Shown in pieces: positions 1-6,825 of a DNA stretch of 8,661 bases (positions are counted from its first letter, which is position 1; each line of letters begins with the position of its first letter). The stretch is from the NCBI GenBank assembly GCA_027306845.1, contig DAHUYY010000071.1, positions 1 through 8,661 of the forward strand, given 5' to 3'. The position numbers and the translations under genes were made by a program. The notes under the pieces were generated by a model. The model searched no databases, was not told where the DNA came from, and was given only the letters and a program-made list of their open reading frames with translations. The DNA comes from Vulcanimicrobiota bacterium. Lineage in GTDB: Bacteria; Vulcanimicrobiota; Vulcanimicrobiia; Vulcanimicrobiales; Vulcanimicrobiaceae.

Positions 1-467
1 TGACCGCCGGCAATTCATCGGGCATGAACGACGGAGCTGCGGCGCTCTTGCTCGTCGAGGCGCAATTTGCGAAGCGGCACGCGTTGCAACCGATAGCGCG
101 CGTCGTTGCAACCGGCGTCGCCGGCGTCTCGCCCGAGATCATGGGCGTGGGCCCGGTTCCAGCGACGCGGCGAGCGTTGCGTTCCGCCGGGCTGCGCCTT
201 GACGAGATCGAACTCGTCGAGCTGAACGAAGCGTTCGCCTCGCAGTCGCTGGCATGTATCGGTCGGCTCGGGCTCGATGCTTCGCGCGTCAATGTCAACG
301 GGGGAGCGATCGCGTTGGGGCATCCTCTCGGTGCGAGCGGCGCGCGCATTGCGACGACCCTGCTCCACGAGATGCGCCGACGGCGGACGCGTTACGGATT
401 GGCGACGATGTGTATCGGGGTCGGACAAGGGATCGCGACGATCTTCGAAGGAATGGCGGCATCATGA
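1..467 (+). CDS. Thiolase (acetyl-CoA / beta-ketoadipyl-CoA acyltransferase), C-terminal part, 5' end outside window
   Basis: Thiolases cleave a 3-oxoacyl-CoA with CoA to give acetyl-CoA and a shortened acyl-CoA; in aromatic-acid pathways this is the last step (PaaJ/PcaF type). The reading frame is open from position 3 and lacks the N-terminal half with the nucleophilic Cys. About 154 residues are visible, beginning with the thiolase motif TAGNSSGMNDGAAA. The NEAFA motif (visible residues 75-79), the GGAIALGHPLGASGAR block with the catalytic His at 107, and the C-terminal MCIGVGQG with the acid/base Cys at 137 are all intact, so the enzyme looks functional. The stop TGA at 465-467 overlaps the ATG of the aldehyde dehydrogenase (ATGA), indicating an operon. 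The neighbours favour a role in aromatic-CoA catabolism, but substrate specificity cannot be read from this fragment; a generic fatty-acid thiolase remains possible. Confidence 0.95.
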   Translation, partial: TAGNSSGMNDGAAALLLVEAQFAKRHALQPIARVVATGVAGVSPEIMGVGPVPATRRALRSAGLRLDEIELVELNEAFASQSLACIGRLGLDASRVNVNGGAIALGHPLGASGARIATTLLHEMRRRRTRYGLATMCIGVGQGIATIFEGMAAS

Positions 468-1945
468 ACGTTACGCAGCAAGCGACGAAACTGCTCATCG
501 GCGGCAAGTGGATAGAGGCCGAGCGCAGTTATACCGACTATAATCCCGCGACCGGAAAAGAACTTGCGCGTGTCGCCGACGCATCGAAGAGCGATTGCGA
601 CGCGGCGGTCTTAGCCGCGCGTGCGGCATTCGATGCCGGAAAATGGTCGGGAATGCCGGCCTCGCGGCGCGCAAAAATTCTCAATAAAATGGCGGCTCGG
701 ATCGGCGAGATGGCGAGTTCCATTATGGAGTCGGAGATTCGCGATAACGGGAAAGCACTAGCGACGGCAAAAGGCGAGATCGGCGCGATCGTCGATTGCT
801 TTGAATTTTACGCCGGAGCGCTTTTAACGTTCGGGGGGCAAACGCTCTCCGGTCCGCTGCCGTCCTATCTTTCCTACACGCTTCGCGAGCCCGTCGGCGT
901 CGTCGGCGCGATCGTTCCATGGAATTTTCCGCTGCTGCTTGCAAGTTGGAAAGTTGCCCCAGCGCTCGCCGCCGGTTGCGCCGTTGTATTGAAGCCCGCG
1001 CCGGCGACACCGTTGACGGCACTCGCACTCGGAGAAATTGCCATGGAGTGCGGCGTTCCCGACGGCATTCTTAACGTCGTAACCGGTGAGGGGCGCGAAC
1101 TCGGCCAGTGGCTCGTCGAACATCCGGGCGTCGATAAAATTGCTTTCACCGGCAGCACGCAGACGGGGCGCATCGTCGCCGCGACGGCCGCGCAGACATT
1201 AAAGCGCGTAACGCTGGAACTTGGCGGTAAATCCCCGACGCTGGTTTTCGAAGATGCGGATATCGACGCCGCGGTCGCGGCATCGATCTATGCGATCTAT
1301 TATAATAGCGGCCAGGCCTGCGAAGCTCGTTCGCGCGTGCTCGTGCACGAGTCGATCTACGATCGGTTTGTTGAATCGTTTTCTGCACGAAGCGCCGGGT
1401 TGCGTCAGGGAGATCCGCTCGACCCGCAGACGCAGATCGGTGCGATCACCCTCCGCGAACAATTCGAAAAGATCGAACGTTACTGCGCGCTCGGGCTCGA
1501 AGAAGGCGCTCGTTTGATCTTCGGTGGGAAAGCAGCGCAGATCGCCGGTGATTTTGCCGAAGGGATGTTCTGGCAACCGACGGCCTTCGAGGCAGATCCG
1601 GGCGCTCGCATCGCGCGCGAAGAGATTTTTGGGCCGGTCGTCGTTTTTTCACGCTTCCGCGACGAGCGCGAGGCGATTGCGTTGGCCAACGATTCGGAAT
1701 ACGGGCTCGCCGCGAGTGTTTGGACGCGCGACCTCGGCCGGGCGCACCGCGTCGTGCGCGCCTTACGCAGCGGTACCGTCGCCGTCAATGCGCCGTACTC
1801 GGTCTTTCCCGGTGTCCCGTTCGGAGGCTATAAATCCTCGGGATACGGGCGCGAACTTTCGGCCGATACGCTCGCGCTGTACAGCGAAACGAAAAGCGCG
1901 CTGCTCCAGATCGGAGAGCGCGCGATGAATCCCTTCGGCGTTTAG
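464..1945 (+). CDS. NAD(P)+-dependent aldehyde dehydrogenase
   Basis: A 493-residue soluble ALDH-superfamily enzyme oxidising an aldehyde to a carboxylate. All core elements are present: PWNFP with the oxyanion Asn at 154, the cofactor-binding KPAP Lys at 177, FTGST at 228-232, general base Glu in LELGG at 252, nucleophilic Cys in GQAC at 286, and EIFGPV with the cofactor Glu at 388. Length and motif order match the betaine/vanillin-type ALDH branch, not acylating or PaaZ-fusion forms. The ATG at 464 was chosen because it lies in the ATGA overlap with the thiolase stop, has an AAGGAA sequence about 10 nt upstream, and gives the usual N-terminus ('LLIGGKWIEA'). The frame is open further upstream to 254, but that part only shadows the thiolase. 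Inferred role: oxidation of a ring-cleavage semialdehyde-CoA, as the ALDH half of PaaZ or BoxD does; another aldehyde substrate is possible. Confidence 0.96.
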   Translation: MNVTQQATKLLIGGKWIEAERSYTDYNPATGKELARVADASKSDCDAAVLAARAAFDAGKWSGMPASRRAKILNKMAARIGEMASSIMESEIRDNGKALATAKGEIGAIVDCFEFYAGALLTFGGQTLSGPLPSYLSYTLREPVGVVGAIVPWNFPLLLASWKVAPALAAGCAVVLKPAPATPLTALALGEIAMECGVPDGILNVVTGEGRELGQWLVEHPGVDKIAFTGSTQTGRIVAATAAQTLKRVTLELGGKSPTLVFEDADIDAAVAASIYAIYYNSGQACEARSRVLVHESIYDRFVESFSARSAGLRQGDPLDPQTQIGAITLREQFEKIERYCALGLEEGARLIFGGKAAQIAGDFAEGMFWQPTAFEADPGARIAREEIFGPVVVFSRFRDEREAIALANDSEYGLAASVWTRDLGRAHRVVRALRSGTVAVNAPYSVFPGVPFGGYKSSGYGRELSADTLALYSETKSALLQIGERAMNPFGV

Positions 1946-1965
1946 CCGCGGCCCAAGCCGCCGGT
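1946..1965. terminator. Possible short hairpin between convergent genes
   Basis: The only 20 bp between the convergent aldehyde dehydrogenase and lipoprotein stops holds a perfect GC-rich stem GCGGC (1948-1952) / GCCGC (1957-1961) with a four-base loop CCAA. It could end transcription in both directions. There is no clear T-run on either side and the stem is only 5 bp, so this is a weak candidate. Confidence 0.3.
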
Positions 1966-2382
1966 TTACGTTCCGAGCGTGAGCGGATTGGCGGCGGAGG
2001 TGCTCTGCCAGTTCGACGTACAGTCTTGGTAGGTCGTGGTCGAGCCCGTTCCGGGCGACTGCGTGAAGAAGCAGTAGACCGTTCCCGGGCTCATCGCCGT
2101 AAACTCGACCTCGCCGGATGCGTTGGTCGTCTGCTGCTGGAGGACGTTGGCGGGAACCGCACAGCCGGCACTCGTGCAGAGTGAGACGGTGACGTTGGGA
2201 ACCGGGGTCGCCGCGGCCGTCACTTTCACGAACGCGGTGGTGATCGCCGGGTTCGCCGTGGGTGAGACGGTCGGAGCCGCCGTCGGGGTGGTAAAGGCGG
2301 TCAGCCCATTATTCGAATTACAGGCGACAACGGAGAGCGCGAGCGCGAGCAGCGCGCCGGCGATGATAAACGGTCGTGGCAT
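1966..2382 (-). CDS. Small secreted lipoprotein with Pro/Thr linker and Ig/transthyretin-like domain
   Basis: A 138-residue hypothetical protein. Residues 1-20 form a signal peptide (short basic start, hydrophobic FIIAGALLALALS) ending in a type II lipobox VVA-C with the lipidated Cys at 21, so it is expected to be membrane-anchored outside the cytoplasm. Residues 31-48 are a Thr/Pro/Ala-rich flexible linker. Residues about 49-125 look like a small beta-sandwich of the carboxypeptidase-regulatory/prealbumin type: 'TPVPNVTVSLC...TNASGEVEFTAMSPGTVYCFF' has the usual pattern of a Pro-rich turn, a Gly-Glu turn and a Pro-Gly turn before a Tyr strand. Four further Cys (69, 74, 104, 121) could form two disulfides. 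The ATG at 2382 gives a proper signal peptide; the open frame continues to 2643 inside the antiporter but has no signal. It starts 16 bp after the antiporter stop on the same strand, so co-transcription is likely. No Shine-Dalgarno is obvious. Function unknown. Confidence 0.8.
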   Translation of the reverse strand: MPRPFIIAGALLALALSVVACNSNNGLTAFTTPTAAPTVSPTANPAITTAFVKVTAAATPVPNVTVSLCTSAGCAVPANVLQQQTTNASGEVEFTAMSPGTVYCFFTQSPGTGSTTTYQDCTSNWQSTSAANPLTLGT

Positions 2383-2398
2383 AGCCGTGCAGAGTGCG

Positions 2399-3913
2399 CT
2401 ATCCGGGCTGCGGCTTCCTCTCACGCGGATCGACGAGCGGTAAAGAGCGCGCGATGTGGGCGGGCAGGAGCCCCTTGCCGAGCTTGCCCCATCGGGAGTT
2501 CCCATCGTCGAGCAGCACCGACGCCCCACGTTCGCGCACCAGTTCGCCGATGCGGTTCTCCGTCTCGATAAACGCTGCATCGCAGTCCTGCGAGCGGGCG
2601 AAGGCGACCGCCGTTTCGTCGGTGTCGGCGAGGACGACGACATACCCCTCTTCCTCGAGCGTGCGCGCGCGTTCGGTGCTCGCGGGATCGATGCCGGCGA
2701 GAACCACGACCGGCTGCCGAAGTTTCAGGACGCGCGATGCGACGATTGAAAGGATCGTCGAAACCGAGACCGTGAGTACGATGATGACGAAGAGTACTTC
2801 GGAGAAGCGATTGCCGCCGCGGAATCCCCATGCCGTCAATTGCGTAGCGTAGTACGTAGCGAGCGAGACTGCGACAATGCCGCGCGGAAAGACGGTGCAG
2901 GCGAAGATGCGCTCGCGCAGGTTGAGCGATGACCGCGCCGTTGCTATCGTAACGACGACGATACGGAGCAAAACCAGCGTTCCGGCGATTGCGGCACCGA
3001 CGCCGACGAGCGGAAGCACCGCTGCGATGCGAATCTGCGAGGCGAGGAGAACGAAGACGGTCGAGAGCGCGAGGGTGGAGAGATCTTCCTTGTAGGAACG
3101 GAGCAACCGTTCGCTGGGAAGGCCGCGAAAATCTACGACGAGCGCGCACGCGATAATCGCGGTTAGCCCGCTCTCTTGGGCGACAAACTCGCCGAGGGCG
3201 TACGCTCCGAATGCGAGAGCGAGAAGCAAAAGTTTCGTTACGTCGCTCGACCAGGCGCGAGCGTAGCGACGTAAGAGAACGAGCCCGATCGCACCGACGA
3301 TGAGGCCGACGATCGCGCCCGAACCGAGCCGTTCCAGCGTTGCAAGCGAGGTGAGAAACGGGCCGCGCGCTCGCGTGGTAAACGACGTGAAGGTCGCCGC
3401 CGCAACGATCACTCCCATTGCGTCGAGAAGAATGCCCTCCGATTCGAGAAGATGGCGCAATTCGGGGCGCAACCGTAGACGCGCGAGGAGCGGCCCCGTC
3501 ACGGTCGGGCCGGTAACGATGCACGCCGATGCCAGCATCGCCGCGACGATCGTCGAGAGACCGAACGCGTGCGCGAGGTGAGGAATAACCAGCAACGTGA
3601 AACCCGCGCCGAAAATGATGAGGAGAAAGAGCGGACGTTTCGGGAGCCGTCCGATATCGATGCGCAGCGTTGCTTCAAAGAGGACGATGACGACGCAGAG
3701 CGAGAGCAGCGCTCGGGTTGCGGGAGCGGCGAGGTCGAGTCGAAGAAAATCGAGGCCGCTCGGCCCGAGTGCGAGACCGACCAAGAGCAGCGTGATTATC
3801 GACGGGATGCCGAATCGTCGCGAGAGCGCGCGTGCGAGCAGCGCAGCGACGAGCACGGCGGCCGCGCCGAATTCGACGACGAGCGCCGGATAACGCGTAA
3901 AAATTTCACTCAC
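2399..3913 (-). CDS. CPA-type cation:proton antiporter with C-terminal Rossmann (TrkA-N/RCK-like) domain
   Basis: A 504-residue integral membrane protein of the monovalent cation:proton antiporter superfamily. Residues 8-395 form about 12 hydrophobic segments. Family signatures include VIVLFEATL (76-84), TGPTVTGPLL (134-143), ESEGILLDA with the probable transport Asp at 164, and FPRGIVAVS with Arg344. The EGILxD form, rather than the Asn-Asp of classical NhaP/NHE proteins, is typical of the TrkA-N-containing branch. Residues about 400-470 resemble a nucleotide-binding Rossmann domain (strand VVVLAG, helix, strand ending in Asp430), but the Gly-rich loop is degenerate. The GTG at 3913 was chosen because it overlaps the paaX stop as GTGA and yields a natural hydrophobic start; the longer frame to 4006 lies inside paaX. 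It probably exchanges Na+ or K+ for H+. Its place behind paaX suggests expression linked to aromatic-acid use, perhaps for pH or ion balance; that is inference. Confidence 0.9.
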   Translation of the reverse strand: MSEIFTRYPALVVEFGAAAVLVAALLARALSRRFGIPSIITLLLVGLALGPSGLDFLRLDLAAPATRALLSLCVVIVLFEATLRIDIGRLPKRPLFLLIIFGAGFTLLVIPHLAHAFGLSTIVAAMLASACIVTGPTVTGPLLARLRLRPELRHLLESEGILLDAMGVIVAAATFTSFTTRARGPFLTSLATLERLGSGAIVGLIVGAIGLVLLRRYARAWSSDVTKLLLLALAFGAYALGEFVAQESGLTAIIACALVVDFRGLPSERLLRSYKEDLSTLALSTVFVLLASQIRIAAVLPLVGVGAAIAGTLVLLRIVVVTIATARSSLNLRERIFACTVFPRGIVAVSLATYYATQLTAWGFRGGNRFSEVLFVIIVLTVSVSTILSIVASRVLKLRQPVVVLAGIDPASTERARTLEEEGYVVVLADTDETAVAFARSQDCDAAFIETENRIGELVRERGASVLLDDGNSRWGKLGKGLLPAHIARSLPLVDPRERKPQPG

Positions 3914-4749
3914 GGATGCGCGTTCCGATCGAAGAAGCGGTTCGAGCGATCGAGCAGCAGCGCGTAATATTCGCGGAAGATCGCCGCCGCGACACTGCCC
4001 GGCCAATGCGCCGGAAGTAAGACGCTCGGGAGCGCGGGATCGACGTAGGTGAATTTCCGATAATCGTGGACGAGCCAGAGCCGCTCGACGAAGGCTTCGC
4101 GCTCGCCGAATCGGCGCGCGCTCCGCTCGGCGTTCAACCGCGGCCGATAGAGCTCGGTAAAGCGCTGATATGCCGCCGCTATACCGGGGAGATCCCAGCA
4201 GCGCGCAACCAAGGCGGCGTCGGTTCCGGGCCCGCGATGCGAGCTTTCGAAGATCGCGATACTCTCGCTCGTCTCCGCTTCGCTTGCGGCTGCCGCGACT
4301 GCCGCGAGGTCGCCGTTAGGAGAGATCCACGTCGAGGTCGCCAGCGGCGCCCAGCCGAGGACGGCGAGCTCCTTTCGTAGCCGATCCCGCCGATCTCGGC
4401 GCTGCTCGTCGATCGAGTAGACGAGCATGCGCCAGAGGCCATCCCAGTCGACGAGCGGCCCGTAAATGCGGGGGCTCAATTCCTCGATGCGCCGCCGACC
4501 GCGTTCGGTCACGCCGTAAAATGCGCGGTTGCCGCTTCGCTCCGCCCGGAGCCACCCTTGGCGAGCGAGCCGAGAGGCCGATTGCCGCACCGCCGCCTCG
4601 GAGACCCCGAAGGCATCCATGAGCCGGACGAGCCCGGCGAGCGCGACCCGTTGCTCCCCGGGGCGCCGCGTCACGATATCGCCGTAGATGTTGAAGATAA
4701 AGGAGTTCGGGCGCGAAACCTCTCGTGTGAGACTTTTATCGTATATCAT
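3910..4749 (-). CDS. paaX: PaaX-family transcriptional repressor
   Basis: PaaX proteins are GntR-like winged-helix repressors that release DNA on binding an aryl-CoA such as phenylacetyl-CoA. The 279-residue product has the three expected parts: an N-terminal winged helix (about 14-85) opening with the family phrase SFIFNIYGD and a recognition helix in FGVSEAAVRQSASRLARQGW; a central Cas2-like ferredoxin-fold segment (about 102-175, WRMLVYSIDEQRRDRRDRLR...LGW); and a C-terminal PaaX domain (about 185-270) with 'HDYRKFTYVDPALPSVLLPAHWPG'. ATG at 4749 was chosen because it gives the usual 10-20 residue lead before SFIF; the frame is open to 4923, but that part lies antisense in the oxygenase gene and has no PaaX similarity. 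GTG at 4758 is an alternative. The Shine-Dalgarno is weak. It is divergent from the epoxidase across 52 bp, so it likely controls that operon and itself. Effector not determinable. Confidence 0.93.
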   Translation of the reverse strand: MIYDKSLTREVSRPNSFIFNIYGDIVTRRPGEQRVALAGLVRLMDAFGVSEAAVRQSASRLARQGWLRAERSGNRAFYGVTERGRRRIEELSPRIYGPLVDWDGLWRMLVYSIDEQRRDRRDRLRKELAVLGWAPLATSTWISPNGDLAAVAAAASEAETSESIAIFESSHRGPGTDAALVARCWDLPGIAAAYQRFTELYRPRLNAERSARRFGEREAFVERLWLVHDYRKFTYVDPALPSVLLPAHWPGSVAAAIFREYYALLLDRSNRFFDRNAHP

Positions 4750-4801
4750 TTCTTGCACGGTATGCGATTCTTTTGTCACAATAGTCCTTGCCGGAGGGTG
4801 T
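4726..4801. promoter_or_regulatory. Divergent promoter/operator region between paaX and the epoxidase gene
   Basis: The 52 bp between the two divergent start codons, plus the AT-rich first codons of paaX, is the only AT-rich stretch nearby and must carry both promoters. On the plus strand TTGCAC (4753-4758) and CACAAT (4777-4782), 18 bp apart, could be a weak -35/-10 pair. Two imperfect direct copies of GTATnnnATT occur 19 bp apart (4741 and 4760), about two helical turns. The second, TATGCGATTC, loosely recalls the TGATTC core I remember for E. coli PaaX sites. TGTGA (4726-4730) and TCACA (4776-4780) form a short, distant inverted pair. A clear ribosome binding site, GGAGGG at 4793-4798, precedes the epoxidase ATG. 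Operator identity is inferred. Confidence 0.45.
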
Positions 4802-5929
4802 ATGGCTGCGCGAATCTCGACTTTTGACGACTGGATCGACCTGCTCCAGTCATGGCAGAGCGACATCGGGCTGGATCGTGAGCTGATCGAACGGTTTATG
4901 CCGGGGTATCGCTTCGAGGCCAAGTACGGTGAGTTGCCGACCTCAGAGATCTATTTCGGTGATTTCAAGGGCGAGCGCCGTTGGGAGCGGGTGACCGATA
5001 TCCCCGACCAGCGCATGCGTGATGCAGCGTTGAATATGATCGTCTATCAGGGCGATACCGAGTTTGCTTCGAACGAGCAGCAACGTTTCCTGGTCAATAA
5101 CGCACCGACGGAATACGACCTCGCCGCACTCGTGCGCATCATGGTGGAAGAAACGCGACACGGTTACCAGATGTGCCACCTTCTCGTCGAGCAGTTTGGA
5201 AGCGAGGGACGCATCGAGGCACAAAAGATGCTCGAGCGTCGCGCTTTCGGCAAGAAAAATCGTCTCCTGAATGCCTTCAACGAAGACGTCACGCATTGGC
5301 TCGATTTTTTTGCCTACACGAATTTTATGGATCGCGACGGCAAGTTCCAGTTAACCATGCTCTCGCATTCGGCATTCGCTCCGCTCGCCGCCTCGATGGG
5401 CCCGATGCTGCGCGAAGAGAGCTTTCACATGGGCACCGGTATATCGGGCCTGCGCCGCATCGCCAAGGCCGGGGTGATTCCGGTAGAAATTCAACAAAAG
5501 TATTACAACAAATGGATATCGGGTTCGCTCGATCTCTTCGGCACCGACCATTCGGGATCGGCGCAGTGGGCCTATACCTGGGGCATCAAGGGCCGCGTCG
5601 ATGAAGATAAACTCTCGGGCGATGCCGACAAAGAAGCGCTCAACGAACGCGCGCGCGAGCAGTTTTATGAAGAAGTCGTTCAAACGGTACAACGCGTGAA
5701 TGACGTCAACGCGAACGAAAAGAAACTCTACGTCCCCGATATGAAATTCAACCGAAAAATCGGTCAATACTCGGACGGGCATTTTTCCGTAGACGGTCGC
5801 GCTCTCTCCGACGACGAATGGAAAGCGTACGAAGCTAGCGTTCTTCCTTCGCCGGCCGACGACGTGCTGCTAAAAGAGTACTTCAAAGATCCGTCGTGGA
5901 TCGCCGCTAAGGGCGACCTCCGCGCATAA
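4802..5929 (+). CDS. BoxB-like di-iron aryl-CoA epoxidase (phenylacetic acid catabolic protein family)
   Basis: A 375-residue soluble ferritin-like di-iron protein of the PaaA/PaaC/BoxB family, which inserts one oxygen atom of O2 into the ring of an aryl-CoA. Two EXXH motifs are evident: Glu117-His120 in EETRHGYQM and Glu206-His209 in REESFHMG; Glu87 and Asp177 are the likely extra iron ligands. The spacing 87/117/120/177/206/209 agrees closely with what I recall of Azoarcus BoxB. The stretch LLNAFNEDVTHWLDFF...FMDRDGKFQL, followed by the second EXXH, is characteristic of BoxB rather than PaaA. It is shorter than classical BoxB (about 470 residues), whose N- and C-terminal extensions are missing. 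ATG at 4802 follows GGAGGG; the frame opens at 4688, but that part overlaps the paaX start antisense. First gene of an operon with the enoyl-CoA hydratase. No reductase (BoxA/PaaE) is visible, so electron supply is unknown. Substrate could be benzoyl-, phenylacetyl- or another aryl-CoA. Confidence 0.85.
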   Translation: MAARISTFDDWIDLLQSWQSDIGLDRELIERFMPGYRFEAKYGELPTSEIYFGDFKGERRWERVTDIPDQRMRDAALNMIVYQGDTEFASNEQQRFLVNNAPTEYDLAALVRIMVEETRHGYQMCHLLVEQFGSEGRIEAQKMLERRAFGKKNRLLNAFNEDVTHWLDFFAYTNFMDRDGKFQLTMLSHSAFAPLAASMGPMLREESFHMGTGISGLRRIAKAGVIPVEIQQKYYNKWISGSLDLFGTDHSGSAQWAYTWGIKGRVDEDKLSGDADKEALNERAREQFYEEVVQTVQRVNDVNANEKKLYVPDMKFNRKIGQYSDGHFSVDGRALSDDEWKAYEASVLPSPADDVLLKEYFKDPSWIAAKGDLRA

Positions 5930-5970
5930 ATCATTGCGATCCCTACATCAGTAAAGAAAAGAGAACGAAT

Positions 5971-6825
5971 ATGAGCGGAAACGGCACGAGCACCCAGAGC
6001 ACCCCATTCGGCCGCGAAGAGCGCGCTTTCGAGGGGAAACGCGTCATCAACTATCATGTGGACGGGCACATTGCCGTCGTCGAGATGGACGATCCGCCGG
6101 CAAATACCTACACCCACGAAATGATGCGCCAACTCGACGAAGCGTTCGTCGATGCACGCTTCGACCCCAACGTGGAGGTCATTCTCCTCATCGGTAAGGG
6201 CGAAAAATTCTTTTCAGCGGGTGCGAACATCGCGATGCTCAACTCCGTAACGCCGGAATTTAAGTATATGTTTTGTTTGCACGCAAACGAAACGCTCTCG
6301 CGATTGGAGCAAACCCCGAAGTTGGTCATCGCCGCGCTCAACGGGCATTGCGTCGGGGGCGGAATGGAGATCGCCATGGCGGCCGACATTCGCATCGCGC
6401 GTAAGGACGCGGGAAAGATCGGTCTCCCCGAAGTCGCACTCGGCGTCCTTCCGGGCACCGGGGGCACGCAGCGCCTGGCGCGCCTCGTCGGAAAATCGCG
6501 CGCGATCGAACTGATGGTGACCGGCAAGACCTTCAGTTTCGAACAGGCCGCCGACTGGGGAATCGTCAACGATGTTTTCGAAGGCGATGCTGCGAGTTTC
6601 CGCGAGCAGATGCTCGCTTATGCCCGTCAGTTCTGTACGCCGAACAAAGCGCCGATGGCGGTCGGGCATATCAAACGCGCGGTACAGAGCGGCGCCGAGA
6701 TGCCCCTGGAAGCCGGCCTTACGCTCGAACGCGAGTTGCAATCGTTGCTCTTTAAGAGCGGTGACGCCAAAGAAGGCATCGCTGCCTACAACGAAAAACG
6801 CGTGGCTCGCTTCAAAAACGGGTGA
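5971..6825 (+). CDS. Enoyl-CoA hydratase/isomerase (crotonase fold)
   Basis: A 284-residue soluble crotonase-superfamily enzyme adding water to a 2-enoyl-CoA, or isomerising it. Oxyanion-hole and CoA-binding segments FFSAGANIAML (80-90) and NGHCVGGGMEIAMAADIRIA (124-143) are present. Both catalytic glutamates of true hydratases are kept: Glu133 (GGGMEIAM) and Glu154 (GLPEVALGVLPGTGGTQRL). The usual GAD after the first loop is GAN here. About 20 Ser/Thr/Gly-rich N-terminal residues precede the fold, making it slightly longer than the usual 255-265. The start has an AAAGAGAA purine run as a moderate ribosome site, 41 bp after the epoxidase stop. Its role is probably beta-oxidation of the ring-cleavage product (PaaF/PaaG-like) or processing of the epoxide/oxepin-CoA. 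It is not BoxC (about 550 residues) and not the MaoC-type hydratase of PaaZ. A general fatty-acid role is possible. Confidence 0.93.
   Translation: MSGNGTSTQSTPFGREERAFEGKRVINYHVDGHIAVVEMDDPPANTYTHEMMRQLDEAFVDARFDPNVEVILLIGKGEKFFSAGANIAMLNSVTPEFKYMFCLHANETLSRLEQTPKLVIAALNGHCVGGGMEIAMAADIRIARKDAGKIGLPEVALGVLPGTGGTQRLARLVGKSRAIELMVTGKTFSFEQAADWGIVNDVFEGDAASFREQMLAYARQFCTPNKAPMAVGHIKRAVQSGAEMPLEAGLTLERELQSLLFKSGDAKEGIAAYNEKRVARFKNG

Noticed and set aside
254..463. In-frame upstream extension of the aldehyde dehydrogenase
   Set aside because: This 70-residue extension overlaps the well-conserved thiolase frame and has no ALDH similarity; ATG 464 gives the normal N-terminus.
2383..2643. Upstream extension of the lipoprotein
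   Set aside because: It lies in another frame inside the antiporter gene, is Arg/Ser-rich and would bury the signal peptide.
2421..3524. Long 367-codon minus-strand open frame
   Set aside because: An Arg/His-rich shadow of the antiporter in another frame; the antiporter frame has clear transmembrane pattern and family motifs.
4688..4801. Upstream extension of the epoxidase
   Set aside because: It overlaps paaX on the other strand and the promoter gap; the ATG at 4802 has a GGAGGG site directly before it.
4750..4923. Upstream extension of paaX
   Set aside because: It is antisense to the epoxidase N-terminus and has no family similarity; the start at 4749 gives the normal length.
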